Part shown: in pieces, positions 1 through 12,000 of the stretch | Layout of the letters: every line of letters starts with the position of its first letter | Numbering within the stretch: the stretch's first letter is position 1 | Origin: Mortierella sp. BCC40632 | Lineage: Eukaryota > Mortierellomycota > Mortierellomycetes > Mortierellales > Mortierellaceae | NCBI GenBank assembly: GCA_011634665.1 | Contig: WAEK01000002.1 | Coordinates: 2,932,501 to 2,996,500 of the forward strand | Reading direction: 5' to 3' | Length of the DNA: 64,000 nucleotides | Notes under the pieces: model-generated | The model's database searches: none | Told to the model about the DNA's origin: nothing | The model's input: only the letters and a program-made list of their open reading frames with translations | Made by a program: the position numbers and the translations under genes

Positions 1-369
1 GATAAAACGGTATGTCCCACGAGGCCTATTCTCGATATGACCAATAGGGCAGCGATTGTTAATGTAACACGGCCTTGAACATCCCTGGACGGATGGAACG
101 CATCCACGACCCAGCTCGCTAGAGGGATCGATGCCTGCTAGTCTAGGCCGGGCCATGCACAGCCGTCGAATGCTCAGTGCTCAGGGATGGCCCAGGCCAC
201 GGATGGTGCCTTGAAGGCGGAGAAAAGATTGCGTCTTTGGGAAGACACGCGAGCATGATGGAGAAGATGGGATGGAATGAGCGAGTGAAAGATTTACCTG
301 TGTAAACTGCTGGCTGGGCTGGGCTGGCAGATGGGTGGGTTTCAGGCCAAATGGCGCAGGAAGGAGGGG

Positions 370-414
<45 letters not shown>

Positions 415-922
415 ATGGCGATCGGGAGAAAGAAGAGGAGGAGGATGCGAGCAGATGAGCAAAGTAAGAAAGTAAGAAAGAAAGAAAGAAGAGACTTCAC
501 CCGGCCGGGAGCCACTCACTGAGGGCTCTCACGGAAAGGAGAAGAGAGGACTCTTGCGGGTGGACAGAACGGCCGCCATGCAAAAAGGAAGAGGAGAAGG
601 AGGGGGAGGAGGACAGACGTTCGTTCTGTCTGTTTGTCCTCTCTGCTGACTCGGTTTAGACTAATATCGCGGCAAGGAGAGGCCAATGCAGGTCCCAACA
701 CCGCTCTTTTATGCTCTCGATCACAGAAAGCATCAGCGTGAGGGAGCAGGAACAGAGTCAGCCAAAGCATCTGATATGTCTGAGAATGAGTCTGGGCGGA
801 AGGGCTGCCCGTGCACTGGGGCTGTAATATGGGCAGAAGAGACGTTTAAAAAAATGGCCTGAACTTTGGAAAGTACGCTCAGGCTACCCCACGGATACTG
901 GTTCTCGTTTAATGTATTATGT
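1..922. other. Intergenic, no gene seen
   Basis: No open frame here has convincing protein character. A (GA)20 microsatellite lies at 372-411, and purine-rich sequence continues to about 610. The segment from 850 onward is the 3' side of the neighbouring hydrolase gene. Confidence 0.6.
372..411. repeat. (GA)20 microsatellite
   Basis: Uninterrupted GA dinucleotide run, directly visible. It produces spurious Arg-Glu frames on one strand and Ser-Leu frames on the other. Confidence 0.95.
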
Positions 923-2613
923 TCAAAGGGCGGTGGTGGGGATTCCAATGTACTCATTGCGGATCTGGGCTACAAACTTGGCCAAGATCTCTTCAGACTC
1001 TCTCATGACTTTGCGTCCAGAAACTTCTTCAATCAAACAGTAATCGTGGGCCATTCCCTCCTTCATGATGTCTTGAACATCTACACCCTCCGCTTTGGCC
1101 TTGATCACATAGCGCTCAATCGAAGGTCGGAGGATCTCCACTCCACCATAGTAGATCAATTGCTTAGGCAATCCAGCCAGGGTAGGGGCGCTAATAGGTG
1201 AGTAGTATGGGCTTGTCTGGATCTTTACCAGGTTCTGGGTGTAACCCTCGATAAACATCTGACCACCCATCGTTGTAATATAGTCATCGGGTGATTCCTT
1301 GAGAGGCTGTGGGCACATTACCCAAGGTGAAAAGAGTACCTGGCCTGCAGGGAGTGGGATATGAGGATACTCGTCCCGAAGCTTGAGTGCCGTTGTCAAG
1401 CACAGGTTACCTCCAGCAGAATCTCCACCTGTTGAGGTAACACAAAAGATCGTGTGTTAAAAGATGGCTGGGCCCAGTAAACACCAAAAACAAAAAACAG
1501 TCTAGACGATATAAAAAAAAAACATACACATGACAATTCTCCTAGGATCGATGCCCTGGTGTTCAATCAAATGCCTGTATGCGGCTACACATTCGTTCAG
1601 GGCCCCAGGGAACATTGTCTCTGGGGACAGACCTAGTTCGCCAAGGATGGGGTAGAGGGGAGAGGGGTTAGATTAAAAAAGATTTCAAGTCGGACAGAGT
1701 GTCAGTGTTTGTCGGTTTGGAGAGAGAAGCAATCGCACCGCCACATACTATATTCGACAGAAAGGACACCGATCTTGACGTTGTGCTTTTGATGCAACAG
1801 CTTCATCCATGATCGGTAACATGTTAACCACATCAAAGCGTCACCTAGGAAGAAACCGCCGCCTAGTGTGTACAACCCCATGAGAGCAATGACAAACATC
1901 AGTTAGTTGCGCCTTCTGTTTGGCTAAAGTAAATTACAGCCACCAGGACACGAGCAAGGAATGATACGGGTTCTCTTGGGGTTGAATCCCGGCCATACCA
2001 TGGATTGCAAACATCACAATGTCACAGCCTGCTCCAACATCAGCAAGAGTAACCTTTTTGGCGTGTTGAGCCTGAAGCTGGGCCTTGGAAGAGTTGGTCT
2101 CGTCCTTGAATGGGATCCAGAAGCCCTCCCATCCTTGACCCTTGACCTTCGTCGCCCACAGACTCCTGCTCTTTTGGGTTAAGGTGCCAGAACGGAGATG
2201 AACGAGGTTGTTGGAAATGTCCATGAGTTTGCGCGTCTGTACGACGTTGGTCACCCGAAGGCCCATGATCAGTCTGAGGATCTGGATGGTGAGTGTCTGT
2301 AGGAGAGTCTGGCCTTTAGGTGTTCGTCTAAAGATGTGGCGGACAGTCCCCCGAAGAATATAGGCAGCTGGGAAACAGCGTGAGACAAAGAGTACGAGAA
2401 CATGCGGACAACTTCGCTACGAACAGAGTGTCTTACTGGTATAGAGGATAAGGCGGGTGTAGGCAACCGGGCCCCTAAGGATATGCATTCAGCAACAAAA
2501 ATGTTTGGTAAGAGCAACGCTCGACCACAGATGACTGAATCTATGATTACTACACGTGGACCGAGGACGCACCAGTATTTGATCGAGGCCTGGCGTTGGG
2601 TAAGGGCAGACAT
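923..2613 (-). CDS. Alpha/beta hydrolase (HSL-type fold-3 esterase/lipase)
   Basis: Predicted ester hydrolase of 390 residues in six exons: 2613-2573, 2474-2437, 2367-1999, 1862-1749, 1632-1528 and 1428-923. All junctions are GT-AG and all phases agree. Joining exons 3 and 4 creates the oxyanion-hole motif IHGGGF. Exon 5 gives EYSLSPETMFPGALNE, the usual Y-x-x-(A/S)-P-E stretch. The junction to exon 6 gives GGDSAGGN, the nucleophile-elbow serine. Near the C-terminus, GGVEIL supplies a Glu at the acid position, where most relatives have Asp, and GMAHDY supplies the catalytic His. The N-terminus (IKYW, then AYILRG) is probably a membrane-proximal helix. This set is typical of the hormone-sensitive-lipase class, including fungal steryl acetyl hydrolases and arylacetamide-deacetylase-like enzymes. 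The substrate cannot be told. The first two short exons are the least certain part. Confidence 0.85.
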
Positions 2614-3673
2614 GGTAACTGGAGAAGGTTAGTGAGTCCTGTTTCAAGCTGTCCGTAGATAAGGCAGGATCCTGTGTCCGTGAGATGGGGTGAGGAGTAG
2701 GAGACAAAAGAAAAGAGAGAAAAAGAGAGAAAGAAAAGAGAAAAGAGAGGAAGAGCGAGAACAGGAGATAAACCCCCGGTTGAAGGAACAGAGCCAGAGA
2801 GCTGTCGGCTCGGACTTGTACGACTCGACGCCCAATCCGTCTGGCCGGAACGGTCTCCAAAGTACAAGTCGCATGAGAAAAGTGTTGACCTGTTACGGCT
2901 GACTAGCTGGTACACCACAAAAAAGTGGGTCTACATGTTCCTTTCTCTAGACACGCCTCGGCTGCCGTGCTCAACAATATCGTCTGCATCTGCTCACTTC
3001 ATGTCTTCTGTAGATTGGTGAGGCGGTATTCATTAGACTGAGGATTTATTCCTTATTAAATCTTGGAAAAAAAAAAAAAAAAAAAAAAAAGTCGAGGACA
3101 GATAGGCATTGAAAGAGACATCTTCTTTACCATGCTATGGATCTCGATGGTCACATTCTACATAGCAAGCTGAGCTATCATCACTGCCACGATGACAAAT
3201 AAAATGGACCAAACACCATTCGAAAATCGCTCGACATCTTACTTAGATGGGCAGAGCTTGTTTGAATCATTGGCAAGCTTGGCACCCTGGGTAGATATGC
3301 CAGAAGTGGTGCGGCACTAGCACAAGATGCGTGCATTTGAGCTGGTGCCAAGACAGTTAAAAAAAAATGGCATTGGATCCCAGCAGTATTGCTGAATTAG
3401 CTCGAGCAAACAGACATGATGTGTTAATGAGACTTAAAAAGGACTTGGGTGCTAGTCACGGGGACATGGGAGCTGTTCCTGTCGTTTGCCACGTTGCAGA
3501 CAAGAGCGGCGAAGCTCCACGATTACAGAATGGGTCTTGCCTATGAATGTCCCAGTCTTCGATCCAAGAATGCATCTTGATCTCCTTTCATACTTTGTAT
3601 CCCCCAGGTCCAAATCCAGATCATCCTCAATCCTTCACTCTATCTCAGGGCCAGACCAATACACCTCCTCACC
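2614..3673. other. Divergent intergenic region
   Basis: Lies between two divergently transcribed genes and so holds both promoters. It contains a purine-rich block at about 2700-2770 and a poly-A run at about 3067-3090. No gene or clear core-promoter motif stands out. Confidence 0.5.
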
Positions 3674-4331
3674 ATGACCGTCCTTCCCACCAAACCTCAT
3701 ACCGCTTTCCTTCAACAGGCAGTGCCAAACGTGTGCTCAACCCTGCTTAGGAAACGTATCCTATCCAAGTATTCGGTTCTCATCCTCGCAGCTGCCATAA
3801 CATATATTCTTCATACCATAATCTACCCTACGCCCAATAATTCGCCCCGCACCCGCATGGAGGCCAAAGGTGCGGCCAACTCAGCTGCAGAAGGAAACGT
3901 CATACATCCATTGGTTGGAAAACCTATCCAGTTTGGCACCCGTACCTCAACGCCGCATAAAACCAAGGTCCCACGACAAGCACCTGTGAGACGCCGTCGT
4001 TCCTCTTATTCCAAGTCTCCTATTGAGGTTCTCTTCTCGCCTTTTGACAGCGATTCCATCGATCACAGTACACCAATAGACTCCCAAAGTAAGTGTCTGC
4101 TTCATGTTTAGACGGTTGCAAATACTCGACACAATGAGAAAAGATTTTCGTCTGACAATCGACCCATTCTGAATAGACTCTTCGGGCGCAAACTGCCCTG
4201 GGTATTTCTGTTCGAGTACCGCAACTTGTGTGCAGGACCCAATCGATTGTCCCTGCCCAAACGCGGGAGACACAAAGTGCTTCCGGGGCGATTGGTATGT
4301 CTGTTACAAAGGCAGCCCACATTTGTGCTAG
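3674..4331 (+). CDS. LCL2: Lcl2-like cysteine-motif protein with N-terminal membrane anchor
   Basis: Two exons (3674-4088, 4177-4331) encode 189 residues. Exon 2 reads NCPGYFCSSTATCVQDP, then IDCPCP, then KCFRGDWYVC. That order of cysteines (C-P-x-Y-x-C, then T-x-x-C-V, then D-C-P-C-P, then K-C) is the signature of the Long Chronological Lifespan 2 family, proposed ER-lumen factors linked to ER-associated degradation. Family members are usually short proteins with a cleavable signal peptide. This one begins with about 30 residues, then basic RKR and a hydrophobic stretch (YSVLILAAAITYILH). About 70 polar residues follow before the cysteine region. A type II membrane protein is therefore likely. 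The frame stays open to a stop a few residues after the last expected cysteines, so no third exon is needed. The family call is strong and the anchored topology is inference. Confidence 0.75.
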
Positions 4332-5644
4332 CAATATTAGGACACTATGAGAGACAAAACAGTCGCTCTCAAGAGCAACAAAAAGCATTCGACATTGTGC
4401 CATCTAGTCCACAAGGCATTCCTAAGGACAGATAGGGAACGCCGCATCAGTTTGCCAATGTCAACATCACACCGGCACCCTGGGTAAACCAATGTCTATG
4501 CCTGCACACGAAAACAGATGGAAGAGGACAAGACCCCTTTTCAATGCATGCACGGTGTTGTTTGCCCGAGTGTCCTGTGTTCATCACGAAATGAACAACA
4601 GCAGTGCAAAGGACACAAGCGGCGGTGATAACCCGTTGTTTGGTATAGACAAACGAGTACATCGTGCCTCGACAGGTGCATGTTGCAAACACCTTTGTTC
4701 CAGAGCACAGCAAGAGCACCTTCTCGGCCCAGACCACTGCTCTTAGCCTTTCTACATGTAGCGCTCAGATGACGACGCGCTCTAGATTATGAAAAGTCGA
4801 TGTCGATTTTTTTTTCTAGCCCAGAATGGCACGATAAAATCTCAAGCTTAATTTTACAATAAACTCCACAGTTTCTATAGAGAGCTTCATCGTGTAGACA
4901 TGCTCGGGTATGCTTGAAGAACAGACTCCTTGATTCTAGCTTGCCATGCATCTCGGCCACATTGAGATACCCATTTAGCTCGAACCAACATTCTGACCCC
5001 CTTCTCCCTTTCAAAGCCCCTTCCATATCCCTATGCCTCTCATTCCCCTGTTGAAGCACAGGTCTTGCGTGAATAAACTCATTACTGACTAAGAGAATGT
5101 ATGCATGAATATGCATCTTCACGCAATTGACTAGAAAAAGATCCGCTTATGCATCCTCATTCGGCTATTCAATCCAAGTGAACACACCTAACGATCAAAA
5201 CACAGCGGATCCTTGGTCATGCTCTCAGCTTCGCTTGGATTGCCCTCAATTAAAAGCTAGAAACAAGGGAAGAGAAGAAGATCAATGTTTTTTTTTTCCT
5301 CCCCCCCCCCTCTCTTTCTCTCTTTGTTTTTCCTTTTCCTTTTTTCCTTTCCTTCCTTTTTTTGGCCGCCTCTCATTTACCCCTTTCAGCAAGAAAGTTA
5401 CCCTCAGCCCAGCTACAGATTGCTCCGCCTCTTGTGCGCACACCGAACACATCCACGATCATCACATAAACAACGCCCACAGCTTGTCATGCTACTATGA
5501 GACCCCACTGGTTGTTTTTTCACACCCTATCTATCTCCACGCTCCAGATCTAATGCCAACTATACGTTTGAGACACCAACGGAGAGGAAAAAAGAGAGGG
5601 GAGATGAGAGAGATTGAGCAAAAGAAATAGAAAATGAGTAAAGC

Positions 5645-5683
<39 letters not shown>

Positions 5684-6289
5684 GGATGGCTCTGATACAC
5701 GTGTGATTGCGGACCTGGAGAGAGGAGAGCCTCCACATAGAGTCTTGGATACATACACTAAGCTAAGTATGCAAAAGGACATGGTCATTCTCCAGCCGAG
5801 CGAACACAAAGCGCCTCCAACAGGGGTTCAGACTGATGAAAACACAAAGTGCCATGACTTCTAAGAACCCCATTTGATTGAGGCCGATCGGCATTGGATG
5901 AAGGGAAAAGTTGGATTCACCACATGCATCTCCTCTCTCTCTCTCTCTCTCTTTCTCTCTTTCTCTCACGATTCCTGGTGGTTGCACTAGCGCTCTGAGT
6001 TTCTTGCAGAAGGAGAAGCAAGAGATGGAGAGTAAGAAAGAAAAAAGGCGAGAAAACAGACGCGAGAAAGATGGGAAGGGGTCACAACACATATGCAGCC
6101 AGATCGAATGCCTTGAGCGTCACTCTGTCTATTTGATTCAAATGCCCGGAATGAATTACTCTCGTTCTTAAGTATTGTTATCGATGTAGCTTTGCATGAA
6201 GTTTGGTGTGAACGCACTTTGTGCTGGGTTTTCGTCCCTTGTTGTGCTATCCGAACGCCTTGAGTATATGTGGTTTTCTATCATGCTCT

Positions 6290-6308
6290 CTGTCTCTCCG
6301 TCTGTCCA

Positions 6309-6342
<34 letters not shown>

Positions 6343-6440
6343 CATCTGTCCGTCCGTCTGCTTGTCTGCCTGTCTGTCCGTCCGTCTTTCTGCCCGTCTT
6401 CCCTCTGCCTGTCTGCCTGCCTGTCTGCTCTCTGCCTCTC
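6290..6440. repeat. Degenerate TCTG/TCTGCC tetranucleotide array
   Basis: A nearly pure run of TCTG units in the first 60 bases decays into TCCG and TCTGCC variants. Three overlapping frames on each strand stay open because the unit lacks stop codons; none looks like a real protein. Confidence 0.9.
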
Positions 6441-7976
6441 TCTTTTTTCTCTTTCTCTTTCTCTCTTCTTCTCTTCGAGGGCGAGGGGGGAAGGGAAGGG
6501 GGAGAGCTGGGAGGGGGAGGGGGATAATGACACAAAGTTCTCGATCGGACCGTCGTCGAATCCCACTTTTTTTTTTTCTCTCCGGCTCCGTTTTTATCCA
6601 CCAGTCGTTGATTGTAGTCCTTTTATCCCGAAGAACCTCTGTACCAGTGCCAGTCCGCGGTGAAGTGGCAAGGGGAACTGCTATCATGACGTCTAGGGTC
6701 TCTCTTTCCATTAAGGTAGCAAGCTGAACAGCGCGGTCTAAACCTTGAGAGAGTAAAAGAGTGCTGAAAGGGAATGTTGATGCACTGCGGACAAATCCCG
6801 AGTGCTCGAAGAAAAAAGAAAAAAAAAAAAAAAAAAAAAAAAAGAAAAGAGCCGGAAGAGTCGGAAGAGTAAGTAAGAGCAGCCAACCAAGAATGAGAAG
6901 AAAGGGTAAAAAAAGTGATAAAAAGAAAATATGCGGCCAGGGGTGGGGGGGGGGAGGGGTGGGAGCAAAAGACCACGATGAGTGTGTTGGTCTGGATGGC
7001 CACTACCCAAAGCTTGGAGAGAACAAGTATCTCGTGTTCTGTCACACCATCGACTGGCTTGCAGTAGCGATCGAAAAGCATGTCGCTCATCTTTACGATG
7101 TGGGCCTCTTGCACATTCTCTCCCTCATTTTCTCCATCGTCCTCCCTCCTTCACCCCACCCTTCTTTCTCGCTGTCTCTCGGAACGGTTGCGGCATGCTA
7201 CAGGGAATGGAGAGCAGGTCGCAGACGAGAGCCTAGCTGCATCTCAGTACTCATTACGTGCTACAAAGGGCCGAGGGACGAGGGGCGCGTGGGTAAGGCC
7301 AGCGGAGGGGCGCTTTCTGAAAAAGGGAACCATTAGACATGACGCCCAGCATGTCGGTGTCATGAAAAGTAGCAATGTGTTGGCAAAGGTACCAAAATCA
7401 AGATATAAAATATTGCTTTTAATTGTCCCTGACTGGATGCCAGAGTTCCTTTCAAGTAAGACCCATATGGATAATAAACTCTTTATCGGAGATGGGCGTG
7501 GGAAGACGAGGGGTGAGGGAGGGTGAGAGAAGTCCATGCGGACAGAAAAACGGAAAGCCCTGGTTTCGAGTAGTCCGGTTCAAATTGCAATTGACTCTTG
7601 AGTATCGACTCCTCCCATAAGGGGTGCATGCCCTACAGCGTCTCCATGATTATTAGGAGCCATCTGTGGAATCGGAATTGCCTGGTTCTCATCAGAGTTT
7701 GATGCGCCGTCCGGCTGAACGAAAGTCGCGTCGAATTGCGCGTCGATTGCCTCGGTTTGAGGTCGAGTAAAGTTTTTTGCAGAGCTATTACACATGTCTT
7801 TGGGACGGATGTTATGCGAGCGAGAGTATGTCCTTCAGTGGAACTTGAATTACTTGAGGTAGAGTGAGATAGACCGTCAGCTATGTTTGTGGGGCCTGCC
7901 CGTGACAGCTGAAAGCAACAGTGAGTTGTAGTGGGTGGTTTGTGGTGGAGGGATGAAGGGGTATATTGTCCTGAAG

Positions 7977-8053
7977 AGGAGAAGAGAAGGAGGAAGAGAA
8001 GGAAGAGGAAGAAGAAGAGGAAGAAGAAGAGGAAGAAGAAGAGGAGGAAGAAT
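7977..8053. repeat. Purine microsatellite (GAAGAG/GGAAGAA)
   Basis: All-purine on the + strand, made of GAA, GAG and GGA triplets. It would encode poly Lys/Arg on + or poly Ser/Phe on -, with no flanking conserved protein. Confidence 0.85.
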
Positions 8054-8541
8054 GCGGAGCACTCCGACTTATATAGGGCAAGCACGCATTTTTTGATGCC
8101 CTTTCGTGTTCAGAAGCTTATGGTGAAGCTGTGTGAGCCCAGAAGAGTGTGTCCTCGGCACATCAAACTAGCTGTATGCTCACGTCGTGGCGATCAAAGA
8201 GTTTGTTTTACACAGAGATTCTTCCCCTCGGTACGCCTGCTGTGTAGCCTCTGTTTTTGCGGAGGTGAGAGTAAAAGATTCAGAGCCAGGCCAAATGCAG
8301 AAATGCAGGGCCGGGCAGAACGCAACCCCCTTGCAAATTCATCCGTATTCTTTGAAGACAAGAAACCACTATGTGTGCTATGTCAAGTATGCGTGCTGTG
8401 TACAGCGTGCATGCTGTCTTCATCCTCCCCTCACTTTCCTCTTTTTCACACACACCTGAAGGCGCCGCGAACCATCAATCTTGAGAACCCGTTCCATGGT
8501 GCGGCAGTGAGAACCTCGGGTGTGTCTGCGAGGAGAAGACT

Positions 8542-8584
8542 TCACTTCCTTTCCGCGAGGAGTAGGCCTCACTTCCTTTCCGCG
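8542..8584. repeat. Two 16-bp direct repeats upstream of CTF18
   Basis: The 16-mer TCACTTCCTTTCCGCG occurs twice with a 27-bp period, 460-500 bp before the CTF18 start codon. It could be a duplicated regulatory site, but no known binding motif is matched with certainty. Confidence 0.6.
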
Positions 8585-9045
8585 GGAGTGAATGTCAAGA
8601 AGGATATCTGCTGTGATCGTCTTGAGCGCTCAAAGCGTTGTTGTCTATGCAGTGCCGATCGCGCACACGCACAGCTTCTAACTAGGGTCACATGATTGAG
8701 AATAGAGAAAGGTGAGTTGTTTAGACCAGCAAGCTCATTGTTCCTCGGCAAAAAAAAAAAAAAAAAAAAAAGGCTGTCCCTTTGCTTGTCCATCCTTCCA
8801 AATTCTGGGCATACCCAAATCTGTCTGTGCTTGGGTGGTTCAGTGTTTTGCATCTCGTATCGTTCGAGCGGATCAGCCCCGAGGAGGACCATCAATCCCC
8901 AACATTTCATCAAGAAAAAACAGACCATGAGTAGAGGAGGTACGAAAGAAGCCCCAGCCTAGTCATGCTCATTACTCTGCTCAGGGACAAGACCTGTCGT
9001 GATCCTCACATCATTCCTTATCCATGATTTCTCTATTGCCCTCAA

Positions 9046-12000
9046 ATGCGCATGCTAGTGGAATTTCGCGAGCCCGAGTCAACACTGGAGCTCAGTACTG
9101 AGACGCTGGCAGTTTCAGGATCAGGGACGAATGGCGCACAGTCTGGCATCTCGCGGCCTGGTCCAAGTACAAGACGGCTAATAGACTCGGATGATGATAT
9201 GGATGATAACAGCGACGACGACGAACTCTTAATGATGCCCTCTGGATCCCAAGCGATGGAGCTTCAGATTGACCAGACATTTGTTGAACAACACAGGCCA
9301 GGATCTATGCTAGGTTCGCAGCAGACAAAAATCGATACTAATCGCGTCGCCTCAAACAGTGGCGTTATCTCGTCAAAGCTGCCAGAGGGACCACAAGACA
9401 CACCAAAGGCGGTAGAAGGAGACAATCTCTTTGGAGAAGACTTTATGGCCCAGTTCGGCCAAGCTACAGACGCTGAGTATGAAGAAAGCAGGAACAAACG
9501 TCCTCTCTATGCTCGACGGATGCCACTTCTTGACTCGTCCAATGGAGATGATCCCATAGACGAGGAGCGCCCATATCAACACGACTTAGGACTAGAGCGT
9601 TTGAGTATTTCCCAAAAGCCTCAAATTGTTGGTGGATCCTCTTCTGCAACAGGAGCAAGGCAGAGCATTAGAAATACGCATGTTGCCACTGCTAGCACGA
9701 CAATTATCACATCTGCGCCACGTCTCAACACATTTAACCGCCTGTCTGCTGGTGTGGGCGCTTCATTTTTCAGTCAGGAGTCGAGTCAAATAGAAGAGGA
9801 GCTCCTGGAGATGTCCGCAAGGCAGTTTGATGCTTCGCTTGAGGATCTCATTCTGGAAGATCAACGCATGCAAGAAGAAGAGTCAGATTTAAGAGACATT
9901 TTGGAGCAGCAATATTTCGAACAAGAGCAGAGTGCAGACGTCATTCCAGAGAACAATAAGCGAAAGCATGGCGCCGATCGGACAGAGCCGTCTGTAAACC
10001 CGACGAATATCAATAACGAATGTGAAATCTCCTTATCAATGCAGACTCTCGTGGCGGACGAAATTTCAGACGGCCCAATCATGACCACTGAAGTTACCCA
10101 GAACCCCACAGCTCTGCAGGCAGTGGAATCCAGCAAGAAGTCAAGACTGGAACGAGAAAAGGCACTTGCTGGAGCTCTCGAACAGGAGGAGGCATCCACA
10201 TCAGGCTCGCGATCAAGGCGAGCACGACCTATAGAGGTCCCAAAGCATAACTATTGCCTTCCACCAGAGACCGGATCTTTTATTACCGCCAAAACATGGG
10301 ATGGGAAGACATTTTATCTTGGCAAGAAACCTCGAATGGATTATACCAAGGTACATTTTTAACTCCTTTCTTTATTCTGACATGTTTCACTCCAGGGGAT
10401 TGAGTCATTCTCGCACGCACTCGCCATTTTAACAATTACAGTTGGATTTCACACTGCTTATTCAAAATAGAGTTCATTCATGGAACAATTGAACCAGAGC
10501 TCTGGCGATAGGAAGCCGTTGCTTGGTATTCCCATTCATCGGATGTTGGATGAGCTGGATGCTGAGATTAGGATTCAAAAACAGGAAGCCATCAATCGGA
10601 TAGAACTTGGCGACTATAGTGATTATGATTTCGGTGAATCAGTCACGAGCGAAGCAAAGGTTCTTTGGGTTGACAAGTACCGACCCAAAGTGTATACCGA
10701 TCTCATGGGTGACGAGGTAATTTCATTTTTACTGGTGGAAGAGCGGGGTATAGTATGACAACAACCATTTAACAACTATCTCGACTGTATCTTATCATTT
10801 TCATACAAAGCGCGTGAATCGAGAAGTACTGGGATGGATCAAAGGCTGGGACAAGTGTGTCTTTGGTCGCCATTCCAAGAAGAATATCCAAGATCCCAAA
10901 AACCAGGCATTTAAAGAGGTATGAAGAATCAGATGATCTAGATGACCCTAATGTTGAGTCAATTGATTGAGGCTGGTTGATGTACGGATGACTATTTACT
11001 GACATGACTATTGTTGGTGCAAATGGTATTAGTTCCGTAAACCAGACCCACTTGGACGCCCTGACAGAAAGATCTTGTTGTTGACAGGACCACCAGGACT
11101 CGGCAAAACTACAATGGCACATGTAATAGCTCGACAGGCGGGATACAACGTCATTGAAGTAAATGCAAGGTACGATCTGACAAAGACTGCGTGTCCTTGG
11201 AACATTCGCTGTTGAAACACGGGGTAGGGAGCATGACACTTTATCAGACTAAGAATTACTTCCTCACTTTCACCTCTTGGACAACCCTAACGTAAATATA
11301 GTGATGACCGGACGGGTGCCTCTGTCAAAGGAAAAATCGATTCGGCTCTTCAAAACCAGTCTTTGCAGGGCAATACAGTACCCAACCTTTTAATTATTGA
11401 CGAGATCGACGGCGTCTCTTCTAGTGGTGGAGAGCAAAATTTTATCAAGCTGCTAGTCGAAATCGCTTCGGTGGATGTGCCACAGCCCGGTGACAAGGCC
11501 AAGGCAGAAGGCGGAGGAAACAGAAAGAAAAAGTCAACAAAGCAGCCTCTCATGAGACCCATTATTTGTATTTGTAATGACCAGTAAGTATTCACTATGG
11601 ACCAGGTCTAACCTACGTCAAGAAGATGTTCAAGGACACTCTTAGCACTCTTGATTCAAAACTGATCACTACCCTCGCCCCCCTCCCCCTTTTTTATTAC
11701 CTGATAGATATGCACCTGTTCTACGACCTTTGAGGGCAATCGCTCAAATTTACCAATTCAGGAAGCCCTCGGTACGGACAATTGTCACGCGGCTGCAGCA
11801 AATTTGCGAGATGGAGCAGATCCCAGGCGACACTCGAGCATTTGGAATGTTGTATGAAATGACAGAGGGAGATATGAGATCATGCCTCAACACGCTTCAG
11901 TTTATCAAGAATCGTAGTCGTACAGCAGTGACACAAGCATCCTCAGCCAATTCCTCAGGTTTTGATTCTCGGATAGGAGGATCGAATGGAGAAGGTCTCA

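Larger units (their letters stand above)
4332..9045. other. Gene-poor, microsatellite-rich interval
   Basis: About 4.7 kb without a supportable gene. It contains CT/T-rich sequence at 5287-5370, GA repeats at 5645-5685, CT repeats at 5933-5970, a (TCTG)n-type array at 6290-6440, poly-A at 6819-6843, a GAAGAG purine block at 7977-8053, a poly-A run at 8751-8771 and paired 16-bp direct repeats at 8542-8584. The last part presumably includes the CTF18 promoter. Long frames across these arrays are low-complexity artefacts. Confidence 0.5.

Noticed and set aside
6196..6727. Several 85-170-residue frames on both strands
   Set aside because: Translations of the TCTG array; open only because the unit lacks stop codons.
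7580..7795. 71-residue minus-strand frame with balanced composition
   Set aside because: No start context, no plausible upstream exon and no recognised motif; too weak to annotate.
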